DNA of 64,000 nt from Rikenellaceae bacterium (GCA_015060165.1 SUZC01000003.1:62001-126000), one strand, 5' to 3'; counted from the first letter of the stretch, positions 53,533-63,081 are shown. The notes: generated by a model not told the origin, from the letters alone. Program-made: numbers and translations.

Positions 53533-54147
53533 ATGCGATTTAAAGAGCTATATAACACATTCGTGTTGGCCGTGTTGGCTGGTCTGATGATTGGATTCGG
53601 TGGAGTAATCTACCTAATGTGCCCCAACCGTATGGTGGGAGCATTGCTCTTCTCGTTTGGCCTGCTTACGATTATATGTCAAGGCTTCGCACTCTATACG
53701 GGTCGCGTGGGCTACTTCCGAGAGTATGGTTTGGCGAGTATTCTCACCACTATTGTCGGTAACTTTGTGGGTACGGGCCTTGTGGGTCTGGCATTCCGTC
53801 TGACGCGTCATACGGTCGATATCGAGGCTGTGGTGGCTCCCAAGCTGGCCGACTCGTCGCTGAGTATCTTCCTGCTGTCGATAGGTTGCGGCGTGATGAT
53901 GTATCTGGCGGTTGATTCCTATCGTAAGTCGAAGTCGTGGTTGTTTGTGGTGATGCCCATCGTGGTGTTTATCCTCAGTGGATTGGAGCACTCTATTGCC
54001 AATATGTTCTATCTCACGCTTGCAGGAGCGTGGGGTGTGGAGGCGTTGCGTATTACTCTCATTGCGTTGGTGGGCAATGCTGTTGGTAGCTGGCTGATCA
54101 ACTCGGCCAACTTCGTCATTAAGCAGCGCAGCGACGATTCGAAGTAA
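53533..54147 (+). CDS. Formate/nitrite transporter (FNT) family channel
   Basis: 204 aa with six hydrophobic helices, each half with the FNT pattern: AGLMIGFGGVIYLMC in the first and VFILSGLEHSIANMFYLTLAG in the second, the latter containing the His of the central pore. Members conduct formate, nitrite or hydrosulfide. It is shorter than usual (about 260-280), mostly at the N-terminus, yet the core seems complete. The substrate is not known. An S46 peptidase gene starts 31 bp later. Confidence 0.8.
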   Translation: MRFKELYNTFVLAVLAGLMIGFGGVIYLMCPNRMVGALLFSFGLLTIICQGFALYTGRVGYFREYGLASILTTIVGNFVGTGLVGLAFRLTRHTVDIEAVVAPKLADSSLSIFLLSIGCGVMMYLAVDSYRKSKSWLFVVMPIVVFILSGLEHSIANMFYLTLAGAWGVEALRITLIALVGNAVGSWLINSANFVIKQRSDDSK

Positions 54148-54178
54148 ATAATTATAGAAAGTAAATTCAACGAATTAT

Positions 54179-56263
54179 ATGATTATGAAAAAGGTATTTT
54201 TTACACTTGCAGCAGCTATGATGGCTTTCTCGGCTGCAGCAGATGAGGGTATGTGGCTCTTGCCCTACCTTCAGAAGATGAACATCAAGGATATGAAGGC
54301 CAAGGGTTGCAAACTCTCGGCTGAGGATATCTACTCGATGAACCAATCTTCACTCAAAGATGCTATTGTGATTTTCGGTGGCGGTTGTACAGGTGAAATC
54401 GTGTCGGATAAGGGTTTGGTATTTACCAACCACCACTGCGGCTATGGTTCTATCCAGCAGCTTTCGTCGGTGGAGCACGACTACTTGAAGTATGGTTTCT
54501 GGGCAAACTCTTACGAGGAGGAGCTTCCCGTTCCGGGATTGGCAGTGCGTTTTGTGCGCTCGATTGAGGACGTTACAGCTCAGATTGTGGGCAATATCCC
54601 CTCAATCGCAGCAGAGCAGGAGCGTCAGAAGCAGGTAAACGAGAATATCAAGGGTTTGGCTGCCGAGCTTAGCAAGAAGCACAAGGGAATGAGCATTCAG
54701 ATTGTTCCTTTCTTTGGTGGTAATCAGTATTTTGCATTTGCCTATGAGGTTTATACCGACGTGCGTTTGGTGGGTACTCCTCCATCGTCAATCGGTAAGT
54801 TCGGTGGTGAGACCGACAACTGGATGTGGCCACGTCACACTGGCGACTTCTCGATCTTCCGTGTTTATGCCGACAAGGACAACAAGCCTGCAAAGTATTC
54901 GAAGGATAACCAGCCTTACCGTGCCGAGCGTCATTTGGAGATCTCGATTGCAGGATACAAGGAGGGTGACTTCTCGATGATTATGGGCTTCCCCGGCTCG
55001 ACTGAGCGTTATATGACTTCATACGAGATTGACAAGATGTTGGAGGTTGAGAATCCTCAGCGTATCTATATTCGTGGTGAGCGTCAGAAGATTTTGTGGG
55101 AGGCTATGGAGGCCAGCGACGAGATTCGTATTAAGTATGCATCGAAGTATGCAGGCTCGTCAAACTATTGGAAGAACTCAATCGGTATGTCTCGCGGTTT
55201 GAAGAAACTAAATATCAAGGCTAAGAAGCAGGCTGAGGAGCAGGCATTCCAGAAGTGGGCCGATGCCAACACACTTCCTGAGGAGGGCTTTATGAATGCA
55301 CTTCCAAAGATTAAGGAGGCTACCGAGAAACTCACCGCTTTGGAGGGTGCTACACAATACCTGAGCGAGGCATTTTTGCGTGCAGTGGAGATTATCAGTG
55401 CTGCTCGTACCGATGTGGATAATTTGGATGCTTTCTATAAGGACTACGATGTGGCTTTGGACCGTAAGGTGGCAAAGCGTATGCTTACAATCGCTCGCGA
55501 GAATATGCGTAAGGAGGATTTGCCCTCGATTTATGCTGATGTGATCGATGCTAAGTTTGGCGGTAACATTGAGAAGTATGTGGATTGGTTGTACGACAAC
55601 TCTGTATTCGCTTCGGCTGCTACAGCCAAGGCTGCAAGCAAGGAGGTACGCAATGCCGACCCCGCTTATGTGTTGGCTCAGTCGGTGGTGACAAAGTTGG
55701 TTAGCTATTCGCCTGAGATTCAGAAGTTGCGTCCACTCTACAACGAGGGTCACCGCTTGTACATCGCAGGTTTGATGCGTATGCAGCCCAACAAGGCGTG
55801 GGCATCGGATGCTAACTTCACAATCCGCTTGACTTATGGTAACATCCTTCCATATAACCCAGCCGATGCTATCACCTACAACTACTTCACAACATTGGAG
55901 GGTGTGATTGCCAAGGAGGATAAGTCGAATCCGTTGGAGTTCACCGTTGAGGAGAAACTCAAGGAGTTGTATGCGAAGAAGGATTACGGTCAGTATGCCG
56001 ACAAAGATGGTAAGTTGCACGTTGGTTTCCTCTGCAACCTCGATATCACAGGCGGTAACTCAGGTTCACCCGTATTGGATGGCAAGGGTCGCTTGATTGG
56101 TTTGGCATTCGATGGTAACTGGGAGGCAATGTCGGGCGATATCGCTTTCGAGCACGAGTTGCAGCGTTGTATTGCTGTGGATATTCGCTATGTGTTGTTC
56201 GTAGTTGATAAGTTTGCAGGCTGCAAACATATTATGAACGAGCTTACTATCGTGAAGAAGTAA
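54179..56263 (+). CDS. S46 family dipeptidyl-peptidase (DPP7/DPP11 type)
   Basis: 694 aa, exported (signal to about residue 21, AFSAAA). The serine protease triad is His86 in TNHHCGYG, Asp223 in PRHTGDFSIF and Ser628 in GGNSGSPVL. The helical domain typical of S46 fills about 300-520. These enzymes remove dipeptides from the N-terminus of peptides in the periplasm, feeding amino-acid fermentation. FDGNWEAMSGDI after the serine is nearer to DPP7 (hydrophobic P1) than to DPP11 (acidic P1); this sub-call is from memory of the two types. The start may be the ATG at 54179 or at 54185. Confidence 0.9.
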   Translation: MIMKKVFFTLAAAMMAFSAAADEGMWLLPYLQKMNIKDMKAKGCKLSAEDIYSMNQSSLKDAIVIFGGGCTGEIVSDKGLVFTNHHCGYGSIQQLSSVEHDYLKYGFWANSYEEELPVPGLAVRFVRSIEDVTAQIVGNIPSIAAEQERQKQVNENIKGLAAELSKKHKGMSIQIVPFFGGNQYFAFAYEVYTDVRLVGTPPSSIGKFGGETDNWMWPRHTGDFSIFRVYADKDNKPAKYSKDNQPYRAERHLEISIAGYKEGDFSMIMGFPGSTERYMTSYEIDKMLEVENPQRIYIRGERQKILWEAMEASDEIRIKYASKYAGSSNYWKNSIGMSRGLKKLNIKAKKQAEEQAFQKWADANTLPEEGFMNALPKIKEATEKLTALEGATQYLSEAFLRAVEIISAARTDVDNLDAFYKDYDVALDRKVAKRMLTIARENMRKEDLPSIYADVIDAKFGGNIEKYVDWLYDNSVFASAATAKAASKEVRNADPAYVLAQSVVTKLVSYSPEIQKLRPLYNEGHRLYIAGLMRMQPNKAWASDANFTIRLTYGNILPYNPADAITYNYFTTLEGVIAKEDKSNPLEFTVEEKLKELYAKKDYGQYADKDGKLHVGFLCNLDITGGNSGSPVLDGKGRLIGLAFDGNWEAMSGDIAFEHELQRCIAVDIRYVLFVVDKFAGCKHIMNELTIVKK

Positions 56264-56283
56264 ATTTGGAGCAGAATATACGA

Positions 56284-56320
56284 AATAGCCTGTCTGACCT
56301 CTGTCAGACAGGCTATTTTT
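56284..56320. terminator. Bidirectional terminator between the S46 and GH92 genes
   Basis: A perfect 14-bp stem (AATAGCCTGTCTGA / TCAGACAGGCTATT) with a 6-nt loop and T5 rightward. Leftward it ends in ATTTCG. It lies between converging genes. Confidence 0.85.
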
Positions 56321-56337
56321 GTGTTATAACTTATTGA

Positions 56338-58509
56338 TTAGTACCATAGACTCTTCTCGGCTCCCATCTCAAAACGAAGCTCTCCGCCTGCAGTAAGGTC
56401 GGCGTGCGAAATCCAAGGCTTACGGTACTCCTGACCGTTGAGCCATACGCGCTGGATGTATTTGTTCTGCTCGGAGTTGTTCTCTGCCACGATTCTCATC
56501 TGTCCACCTTCGACTTTGAGTGTCGCCTCGGAGATTATCGGCGAGCCAAACCAGTAGCGGGCCGATGCAGGTTCAACCTGATACAATCCCAATGCCGACA
56601 TCACATACCAAGCCGACATCTGACCGACATCCTCGTTGCCCGACAATCCTGCCGGAGCATCGAAGTAGAGCGTTGTGAGCACCTCGCGTACCTTATCGGC
56701 ACACTTCCAAGGCTCGCCCAGCAGAGCGTAGAGGTAGAGAGTGTGGTGACTAGGTTCGTTACCGTGAGCATATTGGCCAATCAGACCCGAAATATCGGCC
56801 GATTTCTTGTCGCCAGTAACCTCCGAGCTGATGATGAAGAGCGAATCGAGCTTCTCAATCATCTGCTTCTTGCCGCCAAAGCACTCCGCCATACCCTCGG
56901 CATCGTGGGGCATGAGCCAAGTGTACTGCCAAGCGTTACCCTCGCAATAGTCGTCGGCGTTGTGGTTTGAGAAGTAGGGGTCGAATGGCTCGCGCCACTC
57001 ACCCTTGCTGTTTTTGGCACGAATGAAGCGGCTTTCGGGGTCGAAATAGTTGCGATACGAGTGGCTACGCTGCTCAAAGTAGGCGGCATCGTCACTCTTG
57101 TCAACAGCTTTGGCTGCAGCAGCAGCTGCCGCATCGGCTATGGCGTACTCCATATCGTAGGCTACCGATTGACTATTCATCTTATCGAAGGGTATGTAGC
57201 CAATCTCAATTCGGTGCGCATTACCTCGTCCGGGGTGCATCGAGGTCTTCTGCACAGCTTCGTATGCACGATTCAGGTCGACACCCTTTTGCTGCTTGAC
57301 GATAGCGTCGGCTACCGATATAACACCCGGATTACCAACCATACAGTCGGTTTCGTTACCCCACAAGTGCCATACGGGAAGGCGACCCTGCTCATCGTGA
57401 ATATTGAGCATAGTATTTATCATTCCGCCCATCTTCTCGGGGTGTAGAATCGAGAGTAATGGCATCTGTGCGCGATAGGTATCCCAAAGAGAGTATGTTG
57501 TGTATGTTGTGTGGCCTGGGTTGGGATGGGTCTCGCCATCGGCACCGCGATACGAACCGTCGACATCGCAAAACACAGAAGGTGCTACCATCGTGTGATA
57601 TAGGGCGGTGTAGAATATGCGTTTCGCATTTGGCTCGTGGCTCTCGATTTGAGCCTTCTCCAGCTCGGCTGTCCATAGCTTTTCGGCCTTAGTTACAACA
57701 CTTTCCAATTTGGGCCATTTGGGGAGCTCGCTTGCGAGGTTGGCCTTAGCTCCCTCGATGCTGACGGGCGATATGGCAACCTTCATCATTATCTTCTCAC
57801 CCTCTTTGGTAGAGAAATTGGCGCGGCCGTAGTGGGTGTTCTTTACCTCGAATGTGTCGAACGGCTTCGAGAATTCGGCTACAAAATATACACTCTGGCG
57901 ACGTGCCCAGCCTGATGAGTGGCGTACGCCGACAATGCGGTTGTTACCCTCGACTCTCATCTCGCTCTTGATTACTCGATCCCAGCACCCTCCATTCTGC
58001 AAGTCGATGACGATGGCAGCCTGGTCGCTCGATGGGAATGTGTAGCGGTGGTAGCCCACGCGTGAAGTGGCGGTTATTTCGGCCAATACGTTGTAGCGCA
58101 TAACCGGCACTGAGTAGTAGCCGGGGCGGGCCACCTCCTTCGAACGGTCGGCATACGACCACATTCCGCTATTGGGGTCGTCGTGCTTTCCACGAGCGTA
58201 GGTCACCTCACCTACAACGGGCATCACCGTAACATCGAACAAATCGCCAATGCCCGTACCTGAGAGATGGGTATGCGAGAAACCGATGAGGGTGGAGTCG
58301 CTTGCGTGGTAGCCTGAGCACCAATCCCACTCCTGTGGGATACTTGTTGGGCCGACCTGCACCATTCCAAATGGTACGTTGGCACCCACAAATACGTGGC
58401 CGTGGTCGCCTGTGCCGATTTTAGGGTCGACATACGAGAGTAGCTCCGAGCGTGTCGAGCATCCTACGACAGTCGCTGCGACGGCAATAAAAATGAGTAT
58501 TTTCTTCAT
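56338..58509 (-). CDS. GH92 family alpha-mannosidase lipoprotein
   Basis: 723 aa lipoprotein (lipobox VVGC, Cys17). GH92 hallmarks are YVDPKIGTGDHGHVFVGANVPFGMVQ at the N-terminus, FSHTHLSGTG, ARPGYYSV, the central TTYSLWDTYRAQMPLLS, HGNEPSHHTLYLY and GNEDVGQMSAWYVMSALGLY. Enzymes of this family remove alpha-mannose residues from N-glycans in a calcium-dependent way, and are typical of gut Bacteroidota using host or yeast mannans. It is followed upstream (60-bp gap) by the GH39-like gene, so they share a message. Confidence 0.92.
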   Translation of the reverse strand: MKKILIFIAVAATVVGCSTRSELLSYVDPKIGTGDHGHVFVGANVPFGMVQVGPTSIPQEWDWCSGYHASDSTLIGFSHTHLSGTGIGDLFDVTVMPVVGEVTYARGKHDDPNSGMWSYADRSKEVARPGYYSVPVMRYNVLAEITATSRVGYHRYTFPSSDQAAIVIDLQNGGCWDRVIKSEMRVEGNNRIVGVRHSSGWARRQSVYFVAEFSKPFDTFEVKNTHYGRANFSTKEGEKIMMKVAISPVSIEGAKANLASELPKWPKLESVVTKAEKLWTAELEKAQIESHEPNAKRIFYTALYHTMVAPSVFCDVDGSYRGADGETHPNPGHTTYTTYSLWDTYRAQMPLLSILHPEKMGGMINTMLNIHDEQGRLPVWHLWGNETDCMVGNPGVISVADAIVKQQKGVDLNRAYEAVQKTSMHPGRGNAHRIEIGYIPFDKMNSQSVAYDMEYAIADAAAAAAAKAVDKSDDAAYFEQRSHSYRNYFDPESRFIRAKNSKGEWREPFDPYFSNHNADDYCEGNAWQYTWLMPHDAEGMAECFGGKKQMIEKLDSLFIISSEVTGDKKSADISGLIGQYAHGNEPSHHTLYLYALLGEPWKCADKVREVLTTLYFDAPAGLSGNEDVGQMSAWYVMSALGLYQVEPASARYWFGSPIISEATLKVEGGQMRIVAENNSEQNKYIQRVWLNGQEYRKPWISHADLTAGGELRFEMGAEKSLWY

Positions 58510-58569
58510 AGTGGTTTTATTTTTATTCGTTTAATTCGATTGGGGAGTTGCCGAAGGTTGGCTTTACGT

Positions 58570-59970
58570 CTACATCGCAACAATCATCAGTACTGCATTG
58601 GGTTCCAGCGTAACCTCTATCACGCCAGCCTTGGCTTCGAGTGGTATCTCGGTATAGGCACGGCCCGAATCGGTTATGTAGCCCAGCACCTCGCCTGAAA
58701 AGTCGTCACCGATGTGAATCTTTACAACCTTGTTGCTGATTACGTTGTTGTCGTCGTTGTAGCGGGTGAGCATCAGACGCATTGAGCCAGCCTCGCTAAC
58801 GGCTGCGGTGGCGTATAGATCGTTGGTTTTCTCACCCTTGATGTCGACCTTCACCTGCTTGCCATAGCGATTCAGATACGACCACGCATAGAAACTGTAA
58901 TAGGGTGGCAACGGTTTCTGAGTGTGAAAATCGAATAGTCCGTTAAAGAGGGTGTAGGGGCGTGCGTCGTAGTACATCAACTTGTCGACCGCCACATCCT
59001 GACACGCCGACATTGTGGCTGCCACGAAGGCTGCTCCCTTGACCGAGGGAATTGTTGCGACGCTGTATTCGTAGTTGGAAGTCCAATTCTTGATGTAGTT
59101 CCACTCGTTGAGGATGCTTTCGGCCTCGGTGTAACCATACTTGTCGCACAGGGCACGCATTCTTACGGCTTTGCTGGCCAGATCCTCGGGCTTGGTACCG
59201 TAGATGTGCCATGAGAAGAAGTCCATAGGGACCTTATTCTCGGCCATATTCGCCAAGAATTTCTCGCCCCAATCCTCGTAGCCTGCCAATGCCGGACCTC
59301 CGATTTTCAGCTTGGGAAAGCACTCCTTCAAGTGGCGGGCAGCGGTGGTGTAGAACTCATAATATAGCTCGGCAGGGCCTCCCCATGTCTTGGGTGAGGT
59401 CCACCAATCGTAGCGATCTAAGTCGGGCTCGTTCCAGATCTCCCAATACTCGATGTTGTAGTGGAATCCGTCGGCCCAGCCCTCGTTGTAGTGGCGGATT
59501 ATGTGTTCGCAGATCACAGCCCACTTCTTGAAATCCTTGGGGGGATATGCACCCTTTTTCTGGCCGTGGTTCTCGATGCTTTGACCCATACGGAAGAATA
59601 CCTCGGAGCCACCAATCTCGATTATGCGCTGTATGTAGCGGTCGGTGAGGGCGAAGTTGTAGTTCTTCGGGTTGCGGGCATCCTTGCTGAAATCGGGGAA
59701 TATTCCTGTTATATCCACTGCCTGAGAGCCTCCGTAGTTCTCGCTCAATGCGGCATCGTGGGTGCGAGCATAGGGGAATCGTGCGGCACGATAGGTTTGA
59801 TAGTTGTCGGTATTCTGTCCATCGTAGGCCTCAGGGCCTTTGGGACCGTTGTTGACTCCATTCATTGGCTTAATCTTGCCCACTATCTCTTGGCGGTTGA
59901 CTATCACCTCTTGGGCGAAAAGTGTACCCGATGTGAGTAGCATCAAAACGAAAAGCGAAAATCTCTTCAT
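58570..59970 (-). CDS. GH39-like glycosidase (beta-xylosidase type), secreted
   Basis: 466 aa from the ATG at 59970, which gives a signal peptide ending near TLFAQ (20); an upstream ATG at 60000 would add ten polar residues. A TIM barrel has the acid/base Glu181 in EIWNEPD and the nucleophile Glu289 in ILNEWNY, the clan A spacing used by GH39. A C-terminal beta part (about 385-466) follows. It may release xylose or related sugars; the substrate is inferred. It lies first in the leftward pair with GH92. Confidence 0.75.
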   Translation of the reverse strand: MKRFSLFVLMLLTSGTLFAQEVIVNRQEIVGKIKPMNGVNNGPKGPEAYDGQNTDNYQTYRAARFPYARTHDAALSENYGGSQAVDITGIFPDFSKDARNPKNYNFALTDRYIQRIIEIGGSEVFFRMGQSIENHGQKKGAYPPKDFKKWAVICEHIIRHYNEGWADGFHYNIEYWEIWNEPDLDRYDWWTSPKTWGGPAELYYEFYTTAARHLKECFPKLKIGGPALAGYEDWGEKFLANMAENKVPMDFFSWHIYGTKPEDLASKAVRMRALCDKYGYTEAESILNEWNYIKNWTSNYEYSVATIPSVKGAAFVAATMSACQDVAVDKLMYYDARPYTLFNGLFDFHTQKPLPPYYSFYAWSYLNRYGKQVKVDIKGEKTNDLYATAAVSEAGSMRLMLTRYNDDNNVISNKVVKIHIGDDFSGEVLGYITDSGRAYTEIPLEAKAGVIEVTLEPNAVLMIVAM

Positions 59971-60050
59971 GTTATTTGGTTTGGGTTGTTGGTATTGCAT
60001 CTGTGAGCTATGCCCTTAGCTTTGCAGCAGTTTTGGCGATTGCTCTTATG

Positions 60051-60058
60051 CAAATATA
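60051..60058 (-). promoter_or_regulatory. -7 box for the GH39-GH92 pair
   Basis: On the minus strand TATATTTG lies about 80 nt before the ATG at 59970. The -33 element is not clear. The rest of 59971-60300 is AT-rich and holds two ATCGATAAGAA strings (60116 and 60164) just before the divergent GH18 promoter, possibly operator halves. Confidence 0.4.
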
Positions 60059-60175
60059 CAGAAAAGTTAGGATATTTGAAAAGGGAGCGTGGGTAAATGA
60101 TTTTCGGGTGCCGAAATCGATAAGAAACGTGACGGAATATGGAGTGTTATCGTGATTCAAAAAATCGATAAGAAG

Positions 60176-60206
60176 TTGTATAGGCTGTTAAAAAGTATTA
60201 TATTTG
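60176..60206 (+). promoter_or_regulatory. Bacteroidetes-type promoter for the GH18 fusion gene
   Basis: TTG at 60176-60178 and TATATTTG at 60199-60206 are separated by 20 nt; the ATG is 95 nt downstream. Confidence 0.75.
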
Positions 60207-60300
60207 AGGAGGCGAACCTGCCGTATTGTCGTGGAGCGTTGGACTTGGAAGGTGGTGGGCAGGACGGATCGAACTCGAATTCAAACTAAATTTAGGTATA

Positions 60301-62814
60301 ATGAAAATTACAACAGTTATAGCAAATGTGGCTTCGGCCATAATCTGCTTTGTGGGAGTGTTTGTTGGATGTAATTCGGTTTTTGCGGGCGAGGTGGCCT
60401 TGCCGGTATCCAGCAAAGAGGGGAAAGTTATTGTTGCGTATGTGACCTCGTGGAGCCGTGTGATGCCCGACCCAAAGATGATGACACACATCAATTATGC
60501 CTTTGGCCACGTCACAAATACCTTCGATGGCGTGCGTATCGACAATCCGGAACGACTGCGTTCGATTGTTCAGCTTAAAAGCCAAAATCCACAACTCAAG
60601 GTGATGCTTTCGGTAGGAGGATGGGGTAGTGGCCGTTTCAGTGAGATGGCCTCTGATGACCGTCGTCGTATGGCCTTTGCCGAGGATTGTCGCCGAGTTG
60701 TTGATGAGCTGGGTCTGGACGGAATAGATATTGATTGGGAGTATCCCACAAGTCGCGCGGCTGGCATATCGGCCTCGGACGAGGATACGGAGAACTTCAC
60801 ACTTCTGATGCGTGACCTGCGTAAAGCTCTTGGTAAGAAGCGTTTGCTGACGTTGGCTACGGTGTCGAATGCCCGATATATTGACTTTAAGGCCATCGAT
60901 AAATATGTCAACTTTGTGAATATTATGGCCTACGATATGGGTGGTGCACCCAAGCATCATACTGCGTTATATGCCTCAGAGATTACCAACTTCTCGGCTG
61001 AGCAGGCTGTCAAGGCTCACCTCGATGCAGGTGTGCCCGCAAATAAACTTGTGTTGGGAATGGCCTTCTATGGCCGTGGCGGAGGCGAGTATCCAAATTT
61101 CCAGGATTATGGCAAGATTCCGGCAACATCGGATAAATATGTTGAACGATGGGACGCCAAGGCCAATGCTCCATATCTTGTAGACAAGCAAGGTCGATTG
61201 GTATTTGGATTTGAGAATCCCCGTTCGTTGGCTGCCAAGTGCCGATATGTGCACGAGCAGGGATTGCGAGGTGCTATGTATTGGGAGTATGCAGGTGATA
61301 ATCGTGCGGGCGATATGCGCCGTACGGTCTATGAGGGTATTTTGGGCACGCCAATTCCCGATTCTGATTTGCTTGCCCCTACGCTTACCAATGTGGCAAA
61401 GCCGAAGGCTGAAACCAAGCCTACGACTTCGCGTCTGCTTGTTCTTACCGAGCGTGGTGGTCAGCACGGAGGTTTCACCGATGCTGCGATGGCGTGGCTG
61501 GCCGATTTTGCCAAGGAGAATGGATATGAGATTACCGAAATAAACAATACGGAGCGAATCGATAAGGAGTTTTTGGCGCAGCACAAAGTGTTTATCCAGC
61601 TCGATTATGTCCCTTATAATTGGACCGAGCAGGCGAAGGCGGCCTTCGAGCAGGCTATCTTCGACGGTACAATTGGCTGGGTGGGATTCCATCACGCATC
61701 GTTGCTGGGCGACTTCGACGGCTTTAAGATGTGGCAATGGTTCTCGGATTATATGGGTGGCATACGTTTCAAAAACTATATCGCGCCTCTGGCGTCGGGA
61801 GATGTGGTGGTGGAACGCAAGAACCATCCGGTGATGAAGGGTGTGAATCCTACATTCAAGGTTACTCGCGAGGAGTGGTATACCTTTGACCGCTCGCCAA
61901 GAGGTCGTGTTGAGGTGCTGGCACACGTTGATGAGCAGAGCTACTCCCCGAAGTCCGATGTGAAGATGGGCGACCATCCGGTAGTGTGGACCAACCCTCG
62001 AATGAAGGCTCGCAATGTCTATTTCTTGATGGGTCACGATAAGGAACTACTTGAAAATAAGGATTTTACTACGATGTTTGCCAATGCTATAAAGTGGGCA
62101 TCGGGTCCGGCAAATTGGTTTCCGCGTTTTAGGGTGCTGATTCATCATAATCGCTATGTTGAGCAGGCCCACCGCGAGTTTGCCGAGGATGGAATCCGAT
62201 TCTTCCGCGATATGACTATTGGTGATGGTCTGGTTGTGGACGTGACCGACAAAATGGAGGATTTCAACGACGAGAAGTTGCGCTCGTACCATCTGGTTAT
62301 CTCGTTGAATGATAATCCTGGTCGTACGCCCGAGCAACGTGCTGCATTTGAGCAATATATGAAGAGTGGAGGTGCATGGTTAGGATTCCATTCGGCTGGT
62401 TATAACGACCGTAGTACAAGGTGGCCGTGGTTTGTCGATTTTCTAGGCGGGGCGGTGTTCCATCGTAATAATTGGCCTCCACAGTCGGCTAAGCTTGTGA
62501 TTGATGATGTGCGTCATCCCGTAACCAAGGGTATGCCACGTTCCTATATCTCGCCGCAGAATGAGTGGTATCAGTTTAAGCCGAGCCCTCGCGAGAGAAA
62601 AAATGTGAAGGTGTTGGTTTCGCTCTCGCCTGATAACTATCCTATCGGCTTTAAGGATACGGTGACCGAGGGAGATTTTCCGGTGGTGTGGTCGAATACC
62701 GATTACAATATGATTTATATGAATATGGGCCACGGAACGCGAATCTTTGTCGATCCGACGCAGAATTATCTTATCTATAATGCTTTGCGTTGGTTGATGC
62801 GTGAGCGGTTTTAG
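60301..62814 (+). CDS. Secreted GH18 chitinase-like domain fused to two ThuA-like domains
   Basis: 837 aa with a signal peptide (MKITTVIANVASAIICFVGVFVG); the Cys near residue 24 is not in a clean lipobox. The GH18 barrel (about 40-350) has MLSVGGWGSG and the catalytic DGIDIDWE (140-147, acid Glu147), so it should hydrolyse beta-1,4-GlcNAc links. A linker leads to ThuA-like domain 1 (about 377-600: LLVLTERGGQHGGFTD, GWVGFHHA, FLMGHD) and domain 2 (about 605-837: VLIHHNRYVEQ, GAWLGFHSAGYN, NMGHG). ThuA-like domains are class I amidotransferase folds often found in sugar metabolism. The three-part fusion is unusual. The frame stays open upstream to 60226 but that part is not coding. Confidence 0.82.
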   Translation: MKITTVIANVASAIICFVGVFVGCNSVFAGEVALPVSSKEGKVIVAYVTSWSRVMPDPKMMTHINYAFGHVTNTFDGVRIDNPERLRSIVQLKSQNPQLKVMLSVGGWGSGRFSEMASDDRRRMAFAEDCRRVVDELGLDGIDIDWEYPTSRAAGISASDEDTENFTLLMRDLRKALGKKRLLTLATVSNARYIDFKAIDKYVNFVNIMAYDMGGAPKHHTALYASEITNFSAEQAVKAHLDAGVPANKLVLGMAFYGRGGGEYPNFQDYGKIPATSDKYVERWDAKANAPYLVDKQGRLVFGFENPRSLAAKCRYVHEQGLRGAMYWEYAGDNRAGDMRRTVYEGILGTPIPDSDLLAPTLTNVAKPKAETKPTTSRLLVLTERGGQHGGFTDAAMAWLADFAKENGYEITEINNTERIDKEFLAQHKVFIQLDYVPYNWTEQAKAAFEQAIFDGTIGWVGFHHASLLGDFDGFKMWQWFSDYMGGIRFKNYIAPLASGDVVVERKNHPVMKGVNPTFKVTREEWYTFDRSPRGRVEVLAHVDEQSYSPKSDVKMGDHPVVWTNPRMKARNVYFLMGHDKELLENKDFTTMFANAIKWASGPANWFPRFRVLIHHNRYVEQAHREFAEDGIRFFRDMTIGDGLVVDVTDKMEDFNDEKLRSYHLVISLNDNPGRTPEQRAAFEQYMKSGGAWLGFHSAGYNDRSTRWPWFVDFLGGAVFHRNNWPPQSAKLVIDDVRHPVTKGMPRSYISPQNEWYQFKPSPRERKNVKVLVSLSPDNYPIGFKDTVTEGDFPVVWSNTDYNMIYMNMGHGTRIFVDPTQNYLIYNALRWLMRERF

Positions 62815-62832
62815 ATGAGTCAGGAGTAAGTG

Positions 62833-62867
62833 GGGCGATGACCGAGCGGTTGTCGCCCTATTTTTTT
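62833..62867 (+). terminator. Rho-independent terminator of the GH18 fusion gene
   Basis: GGGCGA / TCGCCC stem with a 14-nt loop, followed by a T-rich run. Confidence 0.75.
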
Positions 62868-62934
62868 ATTTTCACCACCACCTCCAACCCTTACATTTCC
62901 AAAAAAGTGGCTATAAAAATGGCTGGAAAATAAT

Positions 62935-62960
62935 AAAGGCGCTGATAATCAGCGCCTTTT
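62935..62960 (-). terminator. Terminator of tRNA-Glu
   Basis: GGCGCTGA / TCAGCGCC perfect 8-bp stem with flanking A/T pairs; on the minus strand TTTATTATTTT follows. It starts two bases after the tRNA 3' end. Confidence 0.82.
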
Positions 62961-62961
62961 G

Positions 62962-63033
62962 TAGTGGATAGGGGATTCGAACCCCTATGTCATGCGTGAG
63001 AGGCATGTATCCTAGCCCTTAGATGAATCCACC
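62962..63033 (-). tRNA. tRNA-Glu (anticodon CUC)
   Basis: On the minus strand a full cloverleaf can be drawn. The acceptor stem is GGTGGAT/ATCCACT (first pair G-U). The anticodon stem is CATGC/GCATG with loop CTCTCAC, so the anticodon is CUC and the identity Glu. The T-arm is AGGGG-TTCGAAT-CCCCT. The 3' CCA is not encoded. Identity rests on the anticodon. The gene stands alone with its own promoter and terminator. Confidence 0.92.
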
Positions 63034-63050
63034 ATTGTTGTTTCGTGGTG

Positions 63051-63081
63051 CAAATATAGGGCAAAAAAATGATTCTGCAAA
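63051..63081 (-). promoter_or_regulatory. Bacteroidetes-type promoter for tRNA-Glu
   Basis: On the minus strand TTTG (63081-63078) and TATATTTG (63058-63051) are separated by 19 nt, 18 bases before the tRNA start. Confidence 0.75.

Noticed and set aside
62962..63033. tRNA-Glu as attachment site of a mobile element
   Set aside because: No repeated tRNA 3' end, integrase or foreign-looking genes lie on either side; the phage-derived operon is 16 kb away.
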